This document shows, one piece after another, positions 34,400-45,250 of a DNA stretch of 64,000 bases. Location: positions 12,383,468-12,447,467 of the forward strand of contig NW_004624781.1 in the NCBI RefSeq assembly GCF_000247695.1, written 5' to 3'. The stretch comes from Heterocephalus glaber. Taxonomy: Eukaryota; Chordata; Mammalia; Rodentia; Bathyergidae. Every line of letters starts with the position of its first letter. The stretch's first letter is position 1. Under the pieces are notes generated by a model. It was not told where the DNA came from and did not search any database. It was given only the letters and a program-made list of their open reading frames with translations. A program made the translations under genes and the position numbers.

Positions 34400-34860
34400 C
34401 GCCTCCAAGGAGGCAGAGACCGCTCAGGATCCGCTCTGACTGCAGAGGGCTCAAATTTTAATCTAACGGTAGGACTGAATTTGGACCAATCAGGAGCCTC
34501 TAATCAGAAGGCTTATGTTTAGACTAATGTGGACCAATAAGCAGGCTTGAATATGGAACAACCACAGACCTGCAGCTGCTATATAAGGAGCACTCTTCAC
34601 ACACTTCTGAGGTCCCTCATGGAGGACCCTGTCTAACGAGTGTGTTGTTTTGCCTGTTCTAGTGCAAGCTATCTGAATAAAGCCTTTCTCCAGTGGTTCT
34701 GTGAATCTACTCCTGGTTTATGTTTGGGGTAGTATGGGCTTGAATTGTTTTTTAAACCTACTTGGGATTCGTATGAGTAGTGTGGACAGAGCAATCACTT
34801 TAGAAAGAGCTATAGACACTTGGGACTGTTAGTCCCCAAAGAACCCCAGACATCAGCAGC
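34400..34860 (+). mobile_element. ERV-like solo LTR
   Basis: Promoter-like order: CCAATCAG (about 34486), CCAATAAG (34544), TATATAAGG (34581), then TGAATAAAGCC (polyadenylation signal, about 34675). CCAAT-CCAAT-TATA-AATAAA spacing is typical of gammaretrovirus-like (ERV1) LTRs. Ends and TSD were not determined and no internal genes adjoin it. Confidence 0.6.
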
Positions 34861-36109
34861 TACTGTAGATCAGCGGCAGAGATCAGAAACTGGCAAAGTT
34901 GATTGAAGGTGACTGGCAACCAGCATTAGCTGATGTTGAGCAGCAGCATCGGGGCTCAGACGTGTAACACTAAGTCTGAGAGCCCTGGCACTCAAACCCC
35001 AGAGCCACTAGCAGAGTTACTCTTTGCTAAGCAAAAGAGCCTTCAGCTGATGGGCTGCAAAAGTGCTGTCTTAGAGAGGTATGTGTGAAATGGATCGAGA
35101 AAGGTACACATTTACGGGTGATCATACTTTTATAAGGCTGGCATTATTCATCATCCACTACAGAGACCTTCAGTGTGCAATGCTGCATTTCCCTCATTGG
35201 AGAAGAGAAAGCAGGGTTGGGTTGGAAGCGAGTAATCCCCGTGGAGGTGTCCAACACCATGTGCGTTACCATCTGCCCAGCTGTGAGTTTTCTGGAGAGA
35301 AGGCTCACTGCCTGAAGCAGCACCACCTGAGCCCTGGACCACCAAGATTTCTCAGACTTGTCAGCCCTCATCCCATGTTACACACTTCTTTCCCCTCTGC
35401 CCATTGCCCCACTGCTCCCCATGAAAATGAAGTAAACAAAAAAGACATGAAGGAGAAGAGTCCCAGAACAAAGGCAGGGAGAAGGAAAAGGACAGTGTGC
35501 TGGGACTGATTCTGTTAGTTGGACAGCCAAGGTTAAGCACACTCCAAGGTCACAGCTAGTTAATGAGCCCCGGCTGGTTTTCTAGTCCTCTAGCTGCCTG
35601 CCGCCTTTTCCTAATAGAAGATAGCTTACTAAACCAGAGTTCTTAGTCACATGCAGCAGAGACTAATTTGGGCTGATAAGGGAGAAAAAGAACTTGTTAG
35701 ATATTACCAGGTAAACATCCAGGCAATACCCAAATCATCAGGTGAAAAGTTTTGGAGGAACAGGGTATTCGTGGGTGGCAAGGCCCACGTTACTGCTTGG
35801 AGATGACTTGCAAACGGGAAACATACATGCAAAGGAGAGGCTTGGCAGCGGTCATCCTAACCAAGTGACCACAGTATTAGTTTAACATCCTCAGTCTGTG
35901 ACGCACACAACACCACTCAGGAAATATGCTTGTCAAAAAAATGTTAACGTGTATCTAACCAGGCTTCTAGCCCTGATTTCAGGTTTATAAGGAATACAAA
36001 GAGAGAAGACGAAATATTAAAAATACCAAGAGGGAACTGCTATGGTAGACTGATCTAGAAAGCAGATAGCCTATGAGACAACGTTTTGCCTTTCAAAAAG
36101 TCAATGTTG
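34861..36109. other. Unique sequence
   Basis: A 142-codon plus frame at 35081-35509 has no recognised domain and no signs of constraint visible by eye. No gene call is made. Confidence 0.4.
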
Positions 36110-36336
36110 TGAATTAATTTTTGAAAGGTGGGGTTCTGGGATCCTCATTTGCATACCCAACATTCATAGCAGCTTTTGGCCCCGCCTCTCACTGAAACAG
36201 GGCTGCAGCTGCTATATAAACACCCCTCATCAGCCACTTTGGAAAGGTCTTTCCTGTGTACTGACTGCCCTGTGCTATAGCACAGGCCCCATTAAAATAA
36301 AGACTCACTTTGGTATTCTGCCAAAAAAAAAAAAAA
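36110..36336 (+). mobile_element. LTR-like U3-R fragment ending in an A-tail
   Basis: Has a TATA box (CTATATAAACACC, about 36211), AATAAA at 36296-36301 and a 14-A run from 36323, 21 bases after the signal. That is the normal cleavage distance. It looks like the 3' end of a polyadenylated LTR transcript that was copied back. No convincing TSD was found. Confidence 0.5.
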
Positions 36337-36713
36337 ACTGAAAGAAATAGTTATGAGAGCTATTCTCTGACTGAAAGAATTTAATTATGAGCTGCACTCT
36401 ACATGGTATTATGACATTGATAACTTTCTTAGATTTGGTTACAGTATTGTGAGTTCGGGGGAAATTATACTTTACCTTAGAAGATGAACTATTTAGAAGT
36501 ACATTGTCAGGAAGCCAACAACTTTCAAGTGAGTAATTTTCAAGTGGTATAGCAAAAATGAAGGAAAAAATCCATATATTCGGCTTGTGGCTCTTCCCCA
36601 AAGTCAAAATGACCATGTTTTGAATCATTTCAGGACACTGAGGCAGCCATGACAGCACAACTAAAGATACCCCCAAAAGAGGAATTTCAGAACTGCTTTA
36701 GAAAATGGCAGGA
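36337..36713. other. Unique sequence
   Basis: Nothing recognised. Confidence 0.35.
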
Positions 36714-36862
36714 GCCAGGCATGGTGGTGCACCCCTGAAATCCTAGGATTCAGGAGGCTGAGGCAAGAGGATTGCCACAAGTTCAAGGCCAGCCTGGGCT
36801 ACATAGTTCAAGACCAGCCTGAACTACATAGCAAGACCCTGACTCAAAAAAAAAAAAAAAAA
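36714..36862 (+). mobile_element. B1 SINE with internal 25-bp tandem duplication
   Basis: GCCAGGCATGGTGGTGCACC opens the body. The segment TTCAAGGCCAGCCTGG...ACATAG (36782-36806) is repeated as TTCAAGACCAGCCTGA...ACATAG (36807-36831), followed by GCAAGACCCTGACTC and an A-tail. Internal 20-30 bp duplications are a known feature of B1 subfamilies. Confidence 0.92.
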
Positions 36863-37337
36863 GGCAAGAATGACAGAATAAGTGTTTTCAAAAAGGGGGA
36901 GAATTTTGAGGGGGATTAATGGTAATGTGCTTTTTACTACAATAATTTTTTAAATTCAAACATTACCATATATTTTGATCACTGTGTGTGTGTGTGTGTG
37001 TATACATGTGAGAAAGTTGGGGAGAGATTCTTGGAAAGAAGAGTGAAGTAAATTTATAAAATGTTATTAACTGTTGAAGGCAGATGGAGGTGACTGGCAG
37101 AACTGTTCAAAGCCTGGAGGACAGGACTGAGCCTGAGCTTCCAGAAACAAAGCCTGAATCATGCACATGGCCGACCGAAGGAGAACTGGCATTGCTGCTG
37201 CCCTATAGCCAAACAACGCTGCCTCTCCTCTCTATGCAGCACCATTTCTGCCCCAGGAATTTACCCCTAAAACCTCTGCGGTGAGTTCCCTGTTGCCCCT
37301 GCTACACCAAAAGATAGGGACCCTAGTCATACCCTAC
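36863..37337. other. Unique sequence with short (GT)n
   Basis: (GT)n at 36984-37001. Otherwise nothing recognised. Confidence 0.4.
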
Positions 37338-38734
37338 ACCAGCAAAAAAAATTTTTTTAATTCTTTTATTGGTACATTTTAGGTATACAATACATTTACA
37401 TTTATCATTGGGTGCTTGTACCTGTACATGATGTATTTTAGGTCTTATTTTTTTTCCCCATTACCTGTGCACCCTTCACCCCCTCCACCCTTCCCTATTT
37501 ACATAGATTTCGTTTCCATTTTTTTTTCCTTTTCTTTTCTCATAATTTTTCCTTTCCCTTCTTCCCTTTTCCCTTCTCCTCCCACCACACCTACACCTTT
37601 GGACCTTTTTCTATTTCAAATTATCATTTATTAGTTATTAATCCTTTTAATCCTTATTTACACTTTAAGTTTCTCACACTAGAGAAACTATTCGGTATTT
37701 ACACATGTGTGTCCTATTTATNNNNNNNNNNNNNNNNNNNNNNNNNNNNNNNNNNNNNNNNNNNNNNNNNNNNNNNNNNNNNNNNNNNNNNNNNNNNNNN
37801 NNNNNNNNNNNNNNNNNNNNNNNNNNNNNNNNNNNNNNNNNNNNNNNNNNNNNNNNNNNNNNNNNNNNNNNNNNNNNNNNNNNNNNNNNNNNNNNNNNNN
37901 NNNNNNNNNNNNNNNNNNNNNNNNNNNNNNNNNNNNNNNNNNNNNNNNNNNNNNNNNNNNNNNNNNNNNNNNNNNNNNNNNNNNNNNNNNNNNNNNNNNN
38001 NNNNNNNNNNNNNNNNNNNNNNNNNNNNNNNNNNNNNNNNNNNNNNNNNNNNNNNNNNNNNNNNNNNNNNNNNNNNNNNNNNNNNNNNNNNNNNNNNNNN
38101 NNNNNNNNNNNNNNNNNNNNNNNNNNNNNNNNNNNNNNNNNNNNNNNNNNNNNNNNNNNNNNNNNNNNNNNNNNNNNNNNNNNNNNNNNNNNNNNNNNNN
38201 NNNNNNNNNNNNNNNNNNNNNNNNNNNNNNNNNNNNNNNNNNNNNNNNNNNNNNNNNNNNNNNNNNNNNNNNNNNNNNNNNNNNNNNNNNNNNNNNNNNN
38301 NNNNNNNNNNNNNNNNNNNNNNNNNNNNNNNNNNNNNNNNNNNNNNNNNNNNNNNNNNNNNNNNNNNNNNNNNNNNNNNNNNNNNNNNNNNNNNNNNNNN
38401 NNNNNNNNNNNNNNNNNNNNNNNNNNNNNNNNNNNNNNNNNNNNNNNNNNNNNNNNNNNNNNNNNNNNNNNNNNNNNNNNNNNNNNNNNNNNNNNNNNNN
38501 NNNNNNNNNNNNNNNNNNNNNNNNNNNNNNNNNNNNNNNNNNNNNNNNNNNNNNNNNNNNNNNNNNNNNNNNNNNNNNNNNNNNNNNNNNNTATGGATCT
38601 AGTTTTAATCTTTGGCAGGTTGAAGTCCAGTTTTTTCAACACCATTTATTAAATAGGCTATCTTTCCTCCAGTGAGGGTGGTTGGCTCCTTTGTCAAAGA
38701 TAAGGTGACTGAATATGTCTTATACCAGCAAAAA
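37338..38734 (-). mobile_element. LINE-1, minus strand, with 870-N gap
   Basis: Bounded by the direct repeat ACCAGCAAAAA (37338-37348, 38724-38734). The left part is the antisense 3' UTR (TTATTGGTACATTTTAGGTATACAATAC; pyrimidine-rich 37440-37600; CACTTTAAGTTTCTCACACTAG). The right part (38592-38723) is antisense ORF2 (AACACCATTTATTAAATAGGC, CCTTTGTCAAAGATAAGG), which encodes the FDKGAN-like/[19 protein letters not shown] region seen better at 61000. The middle is unknown. Confidence 0.9.
37722..38591. other. Assembly gap (870 N)
   Basis: The gap lies inside a LINE-1. Frames drawn across it are meaningless strings of X. Confidence 0.97.
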
Positions 38735-39629
38735 TTAAAACCTACACAAAGCCCTTTCCTGGGGCATCAGAGGAAGCGGAGTCTCCCATTGGGACATCTG
38801 GGGGCTGAAGCCTAATTTGTGGGTCTGGATCCTTGCTGCAAGGATTGGGGTATTGATTCTCTTAATGAGGCTAGTAACAGATGATCAGTACCTTGGGTAT
38901 GGTAGGTGTTCACTAGCGGGGAAACATGTAAAGTAATCAGGAGCCCAGGGTCTACCCTAGTAGCCAGCTTGTGTGAGTGCAGTGCACTTCAAGATAAAAA
39001 AGAATGATTGTGAGTTTTAAAAATCTTCCCTTGTTTCATATTACAGCATTTCTTAATGCTGAGTCCCAAGTATAAAAGTTTATTTATAGATCAACCCCGG
39101 GCCTTATTTATTTAGGCATATTTCCTTGTTGGATTGTAAGTTTTCTATTAAAAAGCCTGGAAGCCTTCGGGCATAGATATCTGTAATTAAAATATATTAT
39201 GATTATTATTGTTCATGGAGGTTCAAAAATATACTCTTCTTTCATCAGAATGAAAAATGAAGGCATTGCATAGGGGAACACCTTAAAGCTCTTTGTTTTA
39301 TCCATTGAAAATCTAATAGGATGACAGCAGGCTGTTCTGGCAGTTGGCGAGTGGTTTGAACACGATGGAATGCCTATATGCCATGACCAAATATTAATAT
39401 CCATTAGCACATTTTATATTGATAAATTCAGAAAGGGAATTCACAGTGTTCTCTCAGAGACTGCTGGGAAGTAGCTTTGACCCCTTCATCTGTCATCATT
39501 ATGGCCAAGAGCTGTGGCCCACAACTTATCATTTGTTTATGGCCATAAATATAGCAAAGGAAACAGGTGAGATAGCACGGCAAGGTTCTGGCCTTTCCTT
39601 GTGTGCCCTGTCAGCGATTCCCAATGCCA
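38735..39629. other. Unique sequence
   Basis: Nothing recognised. The frame starting near 39419 runs into L2-derived text. Confidence 0.35.
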
Positions 39630-40440
39630 TACTTCCAAAGGTTCAAGCTGCAAACCCAGGGAGCATCCTGAATCCTTTCTCTCCCTCGCCTCTCCCCTGC
39701 ACCCAGTCCACCCCAATCCTGTTAAGGTCTTTTAAAATCTCTCCATTTCCATCCCTATCAACCCATGCCTGGATTATCATTATATTTCCCTGCATGGCTG
39801 CAGCCTCCCATGACCTCCCTATGAGTACTCTGTACCCCTTACTTGCAGCTTGGGGAAACTCTTACATGCAAATTGGATTGTGTTCTTCTCTGTTCTCATC
39901 TCCTTAGTCCTCCTCAAAAAAATTTTTTGAAGAGTTTCCAATTACATTCACAATACAATCAAAATCCTTAGCATGGCCTACCTGGCTTTGTAGCTCCTCC
40001 CACCTCAGAGGCTGCACAGCTCAAAGGCTCTTCCTGCCTTGATCAGGCCTCCAGTCACCCAGCCGGTATCAGTATTTCTTATGCTCCAAGCACCTCCCCT
40101 CCACCCCTTTGCGTGGAGAGTCTCTTCTGCTTGGTATTGCTCCTTCCCCACCCATACCCACTCTTGGGTAATGCCTCCACTCCAAACTAGACTTCCTGCA
40201 TGCTCTCAGAGAAACCTCTAGCTTTCCTTTTGCATCCATCACCATCTGCGATTGCACACATATTAGTGCAGACTGTTCTACTTATGTTGTCCTCATTATC
40301 CTTCTCGGTAGCACCATGAAGGCAGACTGGGTTTCAGCAACCTTTGCATTCTCAGCTCATAGCATGAAGCCTCAATAGATAAGGTACTAAGGAAATCCTT
40401 GTTGAATAAAGGAATACATGAAGAAAGGAATGAATATAAG
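39630..40440 (+). mobile_element. L2 (LINE-2) 3' region
   Basis: Sense L2 wording: AAAATCCTTAGCATGGCCTACC...GTAGCTCCTCCC, CTTGGTATTGCTCCTTCCCC, GAGTCTCTTCTGC, GCACCATGAAGGCAGACTGG, and the end TCAATAGATAAGG...CTTGTTGAATAAAGG. No ORF survives. The 162-codon frame at 39419-39907 is a by-product. Confidence 0.65.
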
Positions 40441-41805
40441 TGACTGGTCAAAGGCAGGTGAGAAAACCCAGATATCACATAAATGGCACCATGCATTGGA
40501 TATTGTCCTTGAGCTAGGATTTTAAAACAAAGCCAAGAACACTGGCTGATCTCACCTCTTCTCTCCAAATGAGAGGCTGGTCTGGTCAGTTCACCCATAG
40601 ATAACTTCAAAAATTTGAAAGAAAAGCTTTGGAGGAACAAAACCTAACTTTCAGAACTTGCTGAGATCTCTCTCCTGATTTAGATTCCCATGATTGAAAT
40701 TCTCATAACCACCTCCTCTGAATTGCACTCAACTTTCCTAAATGAGATTTTATGGGAACTGATTGTGATTAGATAAATGGGTGGCTTCACTAATGTATAA
40801 TACAATTTTCAATTACAGCATATGTACAATAATTTACATTTCTTGTTTGATGGTGTGATATTTATGTGACACATTCTGGATGAGACCCGGCTGCTGTTTA
40901 CATAATGATCTTGCTTTTCTCTTAGACTAGAGCTGGTTTTCAATTTTCTTTTTGTGCTGTGAGGTATTGTCATTCCAAGATAAACATTGTATATTACAGA
41001 ACGTTCAGGTGAGAAACGTCAGTAAAGTAATAATCTAGATGGGTTTTAATAATTCTTATTTATGCCACTGGATTAGGCAATAGACTGGTTCACTTTTCAT
41101 AAAATGTTGGAAGAAAAATGTCCCTAAAATTATAGTAAATTTTTTGTGATCTGCTGGCTCTATGGCAAAATGCCATTGAATAGCAAAAATGAACATTTTA
41201 TCAAATATATTTGACCATTAATAATATAATGTTCATTACCAGAATCCTGGTCTGAAGCTGGAACATTATCATTGGAAAATGTCTTTTTTCTGACATTTAA
41301 GACCAAGTCTACCTGAAACAAAGCTTCTATGCATCTAACCCTAAATGTCGCTCCTTCCCTCCTGGCGAGAGATGGTTAATGGGTAAGAAAGTACAGTGAT
41401 TTTCACTTAAAAGCCTCCAGATAGACAACTCTTCTTAAAGTAGCAGGGGGTGGTAAGATGGGGTCAGAAAGGAGACGAGGGAAGTGAATCCAGTTCAGGG
41501 TTCAAGGCTCAGCCAGGGAACAGGATATGGTGCTCATGATCTTGGACTCAGGAGGCCACATCTGGAGAGAGAGAGAAGGCCACGCACATACCTGCAGCCC
41601 TCCACCCTGCTTCCACCAGTCCAGCTCTCCTTTGATCTATGTCTCCTTTACATGTTAGTTCCCTCAGTTAAAACTCATTTGAAAAGGAGAACTGGCTATT
41701 TTTTTTAAAACTTCCCCCAAAACAACATTGAAGAATGCTTTACTAGAAATTAGCTCTCTGAACCCCATTTCCTCATTTATAAAATGAAGAGTTTGTATTT
41801 GAGGG
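40441..41805. other. Unique AT-rich sequence, possible conserved block
   Basis: Positions 40740-41240 are repeat-free and low in CpG, with homeobox-like words. No gene or RNA was recognised. Confidence 0.35.
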
Positions 41806-41930
41806 TCTTTAGCATTTTCTTTTCTTTTTTTTTTTTTTTTGTACCAGGGGTTGAACTTGGGACCTTGTGCTTTCGAGGCAGGCGGTGGAACCACTGAGCT
41901 AAATCCCTGGCCTCTCTTTAGCATTTTCTT
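41806..41930 (-). mobile_element. ID-like SINE with perfect 16-bp TSD
   Basis: The minus-strand body and T-tail occupy 41822-41914 (type B). TCTTTAGCATTTTCTT occurs at 41806-41821 and 41915-41930. Confidence 0.97.
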
Positions 41931-42379
41931 ATTCCATAATTTGTACTCTTTTATCCCGGGCCTAAATGGTAGCATAGGCAAAGCTATTATTTGGAGTAAC
42001 AATTTCATTATGCATGTGATCAAAGAGATTCCTTGTTTCCCTTCTAACATAACAAGGGAAGGAAATATTCAGGTCTAGGACCAGCAATGTCTCAATAGTG
42101 CTAACTTCAAAGGAACATGCTTCTGAGTCCTAGAAAGTATTCAAATACCCTCACCACTCCCTGGATACAGGGTGAGATAAGGTACATTTCTCAAATATTA
42201 TTTGCATGTACAAGAGCCCAACCTTACATTAAGTTGTAAATAAACCCATAATTTGAATGTAATTAAGAAATCTATAACTTCTGATGACCATCTTCATCAT
42301 AACTTATTCAATTTGTTTAGTTTCTCCTCTTTTGCCAATAAATAATATCTCGCTAAGCTGTCAATTATGTGAAATCCTA
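41931..42379. other. Unique sequence
   Basis: Nothing recognised. Confidence 0.35.
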
Positions 42380-42660
42380 AAACCAAATACTATGCAGCCA
42401 CTAAAATGATAGCAGTTGGTTGCCCTGAAAAATCAAATAATAGCAACATATGCAATGCCATTTTATTTTTAGAAATAAAATCATATATACATACACACAT
42501 AGAGAAAAGTTTTTAAAGTTTTAAAGGATAGCCATAGCTATATATAGATAGCAGAAAAATGATTATTATTTTCTTTTTTGTTAACTTCTAGTGTTCTGAT
42601 TTTTTAGAAAGAGTTTACATTAATAGTGAAATTAGGGTAGAAGCAAGCAACTTTGAAAAA
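42380..42660 (+). mobile_element. Old LINE-1 (L1M-type) fragment
   Basis: AAATACTATGCAGCCACTAAAATGA is the standard L1 phrase (AATACTATGCAGCCATTAAAA). The AT-rich 3' text that follows resembles L1M 3' UTRs. Confidence 0.6.
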
Positions 42661-43318
42661 AGAAAACCTCACTAGTTGCTGTTCCCATACAAATGACAGT
42701 CCTTACTAATAATCCATGATAGCCTATAAACTTAAAGAAAAAAGTAATAATAATAATAGGCAAAGTAGCTCCTTAAAGGTCTAGATATGTAATAACTATT
42801 TTAGGCTGAAGGGCTCCCCTTCTCTTCACAATCATTCAACTTTGCTATTGTGGCACAAAGCACCCATAGACAATAAGTACATGGATACACATGACTGTGT
42901 CCCAAGTAAAACTCTACAAAAACAAAGGGCACCCCACAGGTCTTAGCTTGCTAATACTGGCATAGTCAAAGGAGCCTGGAGCTGGAGCACAGAAAAAGAC
43001 CCGAATCCTCACCCTACTGGAAAGCCTGGTGTCCCTGTATGCACACAGAAAATAGCACTTGCCTTGAGAGCTCGTGTGACCTCACAAAACAAGGCACGTC
43101 GTAAATGGCTGTTTCCTTCAATCTTCTTTCTTATAGCCTAAGTGGAAAGAAAAAAGTAAGTGGGCAAAATAAGATGTAAAAGCAAACTAAATTCTAAATT
43201 CTGAAAACAATTCTAAAAATATTCTATCTACCAAAAAAAAGCATTTTAAAGATATGGTGAACTATACATAGTAGAGTTTGTAAGGTGGGATATGAAATGG
43301 AGTCAAGAGAGCTAAAAA
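42661..43318. other. Unique sequence
   Basis: Nothing recognised. Confidence 0.35.
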
Positions 43319-43396
43319 GCCAGGCGTCGTGGTGCACGCACGTAATCTCCGCACTCACGAGGCTGAGGTAAGAGGATTGCCACGAGTTTGAGGTCA
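43319..43396 (+). mobile_element. 3'-truncated B1 SINE
   Basis: GCCAGGCGTCGTGGTGCACGC...TCTCCGCACTCACGAGGCTGAGG...GCCACGAGTTTGAGGTCA. The copy stops before the GCCTG...CATAG segment. Confidence 0.85.
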
Positions 43397-43559
43397 GAAC
43401 TTAACATGAACTGAATTGGTTTTAAGATCTTGGGGAAGATGGCTGTGTTTGTGTTTGTGTAGGGAAGATGGCTGTGGTCATGTTTGTTACCTGATATGGA
43501 ATTTATGAATAGAAACAAAATTTTCCCACAAGCTTTTGTCTGTGAACAGAATTATTCGT

Positions 43560-44460
43560 GAATAGAAGCATTCCTAAACCAAGGTGTTAGTATATTCTCT
43601 TTGATCTCCTTTTTCACTATTATGTTTGTTATAGAGGTCCTTCACTTCCTTTGTTGGGTTAATTCCTAAGTATTAATTATTCTTAAAGCTATTGTGAATG
43701 TGTAGTTTTCCTAATTTCTTTCTTGGTGGGTTCATTCTTGGTGTACAGGAAGGCTATTGATTTTTGTGTGCTGGTTTTATATCCTGCTATACTGCCAAAT
43801 TTGTTTATTAGTTCTAGAAGTCTTTTGGTGGAATTTTTTTGGGTCTTCTATGTAAAGGATGATGCCATCTGTGAATAATAATAATTTCACTTCTTTTCCT
43901 TTATGTATCCCTTTTATTTATTTATTTATTTATTTATTTTATTTGGGGGGGGGCACCAGGGATCGAACTCTGGTCCTTCTGCTTGCAGGGCAAGGGGCAG
44001 AACCACTGAGCTAAATCCTCGGCCCTCCCTTTTATTTCTTTCTGTTGCTTGATTGCTCTGCTTAAATTTTCAAGTATTATATTGAATAGAAGTGATGATA
44101 GTGGGCATCCTTGTCTTATTCCTGATTTTAGAGGAAAAGCTTTCAGTTTATCCCAGTTTAATATGATGTTGGCAATAGGTTTGTCATAAATGGCTTTTAT
44201 CACATTGAGATAAGTTCCTTCTACACCTATTTCTTTGGAATTTTTGTTATGAATGGATGTTGGATTTTGTCAAAGGCTTTTTCTGTGTCTATTGAGATGA
44301 GCATGTGATTTTTGTTCTTGCTTCTGTTTATGCGATGTATTACATTTATTAATTTGCATATATCCTTGCATCCCTGGGAATGAAGCTTACTTGGTCATGA
44401 TGTATGATCTTTTTGATGATTTGATACATTCTGTTTGCCAGTATCTTGTTGAGGATTAAG
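43560..44460 (-). pseudogene. LINE-1 ORF2 reverse-transcriptase fragment
   Basis: The minus strand encodes [13 protein letters not shown], the RT signature [19 protein letters not shown] (about residues 27-45 of the frame at 43934-44203) and IKQQKEIKG. Further left lie ORF2 segments on the same strand. At the right end the text encodes the [15 protein letters not shown] region upstream of RT. It is interrupted by a SINE at 43920-44025 and by stops, so there is no intact frame. Confidence 0.88.
43908..44037 (-). mobile_element. ID-like SINE in LINE-1, 12-bp TSD, (TTTA)n tail
   Basis: The body lies at 43951-44024 and the T-rich tail (TTTA)n at 43914-43944. TCCCTTTTATTT occurs at 43908-43919 and 44026-44037. 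The tail has expanded into a microsatellite. Confidence 0.93.
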
Positions 44461-44770
44461 ATGTGTTATATACATAACTCTCCACAATGAATGTAATCAT
44501 TATGTATGGCAAACAAATGAAAAATTTTAAAAATACAAAAAGAAGCGAGACAAATATTGGATGTTTTCCCTAATATGTGAAATCTAAAAAAGATGACATT
44601 GAAGTAGGAGGGAGACTATTATTAATCAAGAGGAAGGGAATAAGGAAGAAGGGAGTGGGATATAAGAGAGGGTAATAGGGTGATGGATTCAATCAAAATA
44701 TATTATACATATTAAACCCAATGTTTCATAGAGATAATAAGCACTAACAAAAGGGAAAAATAAATTAATT
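44461..44770 (+). mobile_element. LINE-1 3' ends, plus strand
   Basis: 44470-44535 has CAATGAATGTAATCATTATGTATGG, the same text as other LINE-1 termini here (ATGAATGTGATCATTATGTA at 63700). 44537-44770 has GAGACAAATATTGGATG...CTAATATGTGAAATCTAAAAAAG, an older L1 3' UTR. Two overlapping LINE-1 ends are probable. Confidence 0.6.
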
Positions 44771-45169
44771 AAAAATAAGTCATTGAGACACCATAGGTTT
44801 CTCATTTCTTTCCTTAATGTTTGTTGTCCTAATCATTCAAAGTGGGATGGGTATTTTACAAGTGATCAAGAAACATCAGCTCTTCGTTTGCTTCCTTCCA
44901 CAGAAGTACTTGGTACCTGAGGGTCAGAAAACATTGAGTATTCTGTGTACTACTTTAGTTTCTACCTTCATGTCTAAGAAATGTGCCTTCTAGGAATTTT
45001 TTTTTGTTTTTTGTTCTGTTTTGTTCTGTTTTTGTTTTTCACTATTCAGGATCTCTACTGATTGGAAATATCTCTCACCATCCTGTGTGGCACTTTACAT
45101 TCCTAGGATCACACCCATGACAATGTCCCATTACATGAAAGCCAGAGAAGTCAAAATGGGCAACTAGTG
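44771..45169. other. Unique sequence with T-rich run
   Basis: A T/TTCTG run at 44998-45041. Nothing else recognised. Confidence 0.35.
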
Positions 45170-45250
45170 GGCCAGGGATTTAGCTCAGTGGTTCTGCTGC
45201 CTGCCTTGAAAGCGCAAGGTCTCGAGTTCAATCCCTGGTACAAAAAAAAA
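45170..45250 (+). mobile_element. ID-like SINE
   Basis: GGGCCAGGGATTTAGCTCAG, GCCTTGAAAGCGCAAGGTC, CGAGTTCAATCCC, GGTAC and A-tail. Type B. No clear TSD. Confidence 0.95.

Noticed and set aside
37674..38675. Frames of about 300 codons on both strands
   Set aside because: They consist almost wholly of X from the 870-N gap.
39419..39907. 162-codon plus-strand frame
   Set aside because: No domain is recognisable, much of it overlaps L2-derived sequence, and there is no splice or Kozak context worth reporting.
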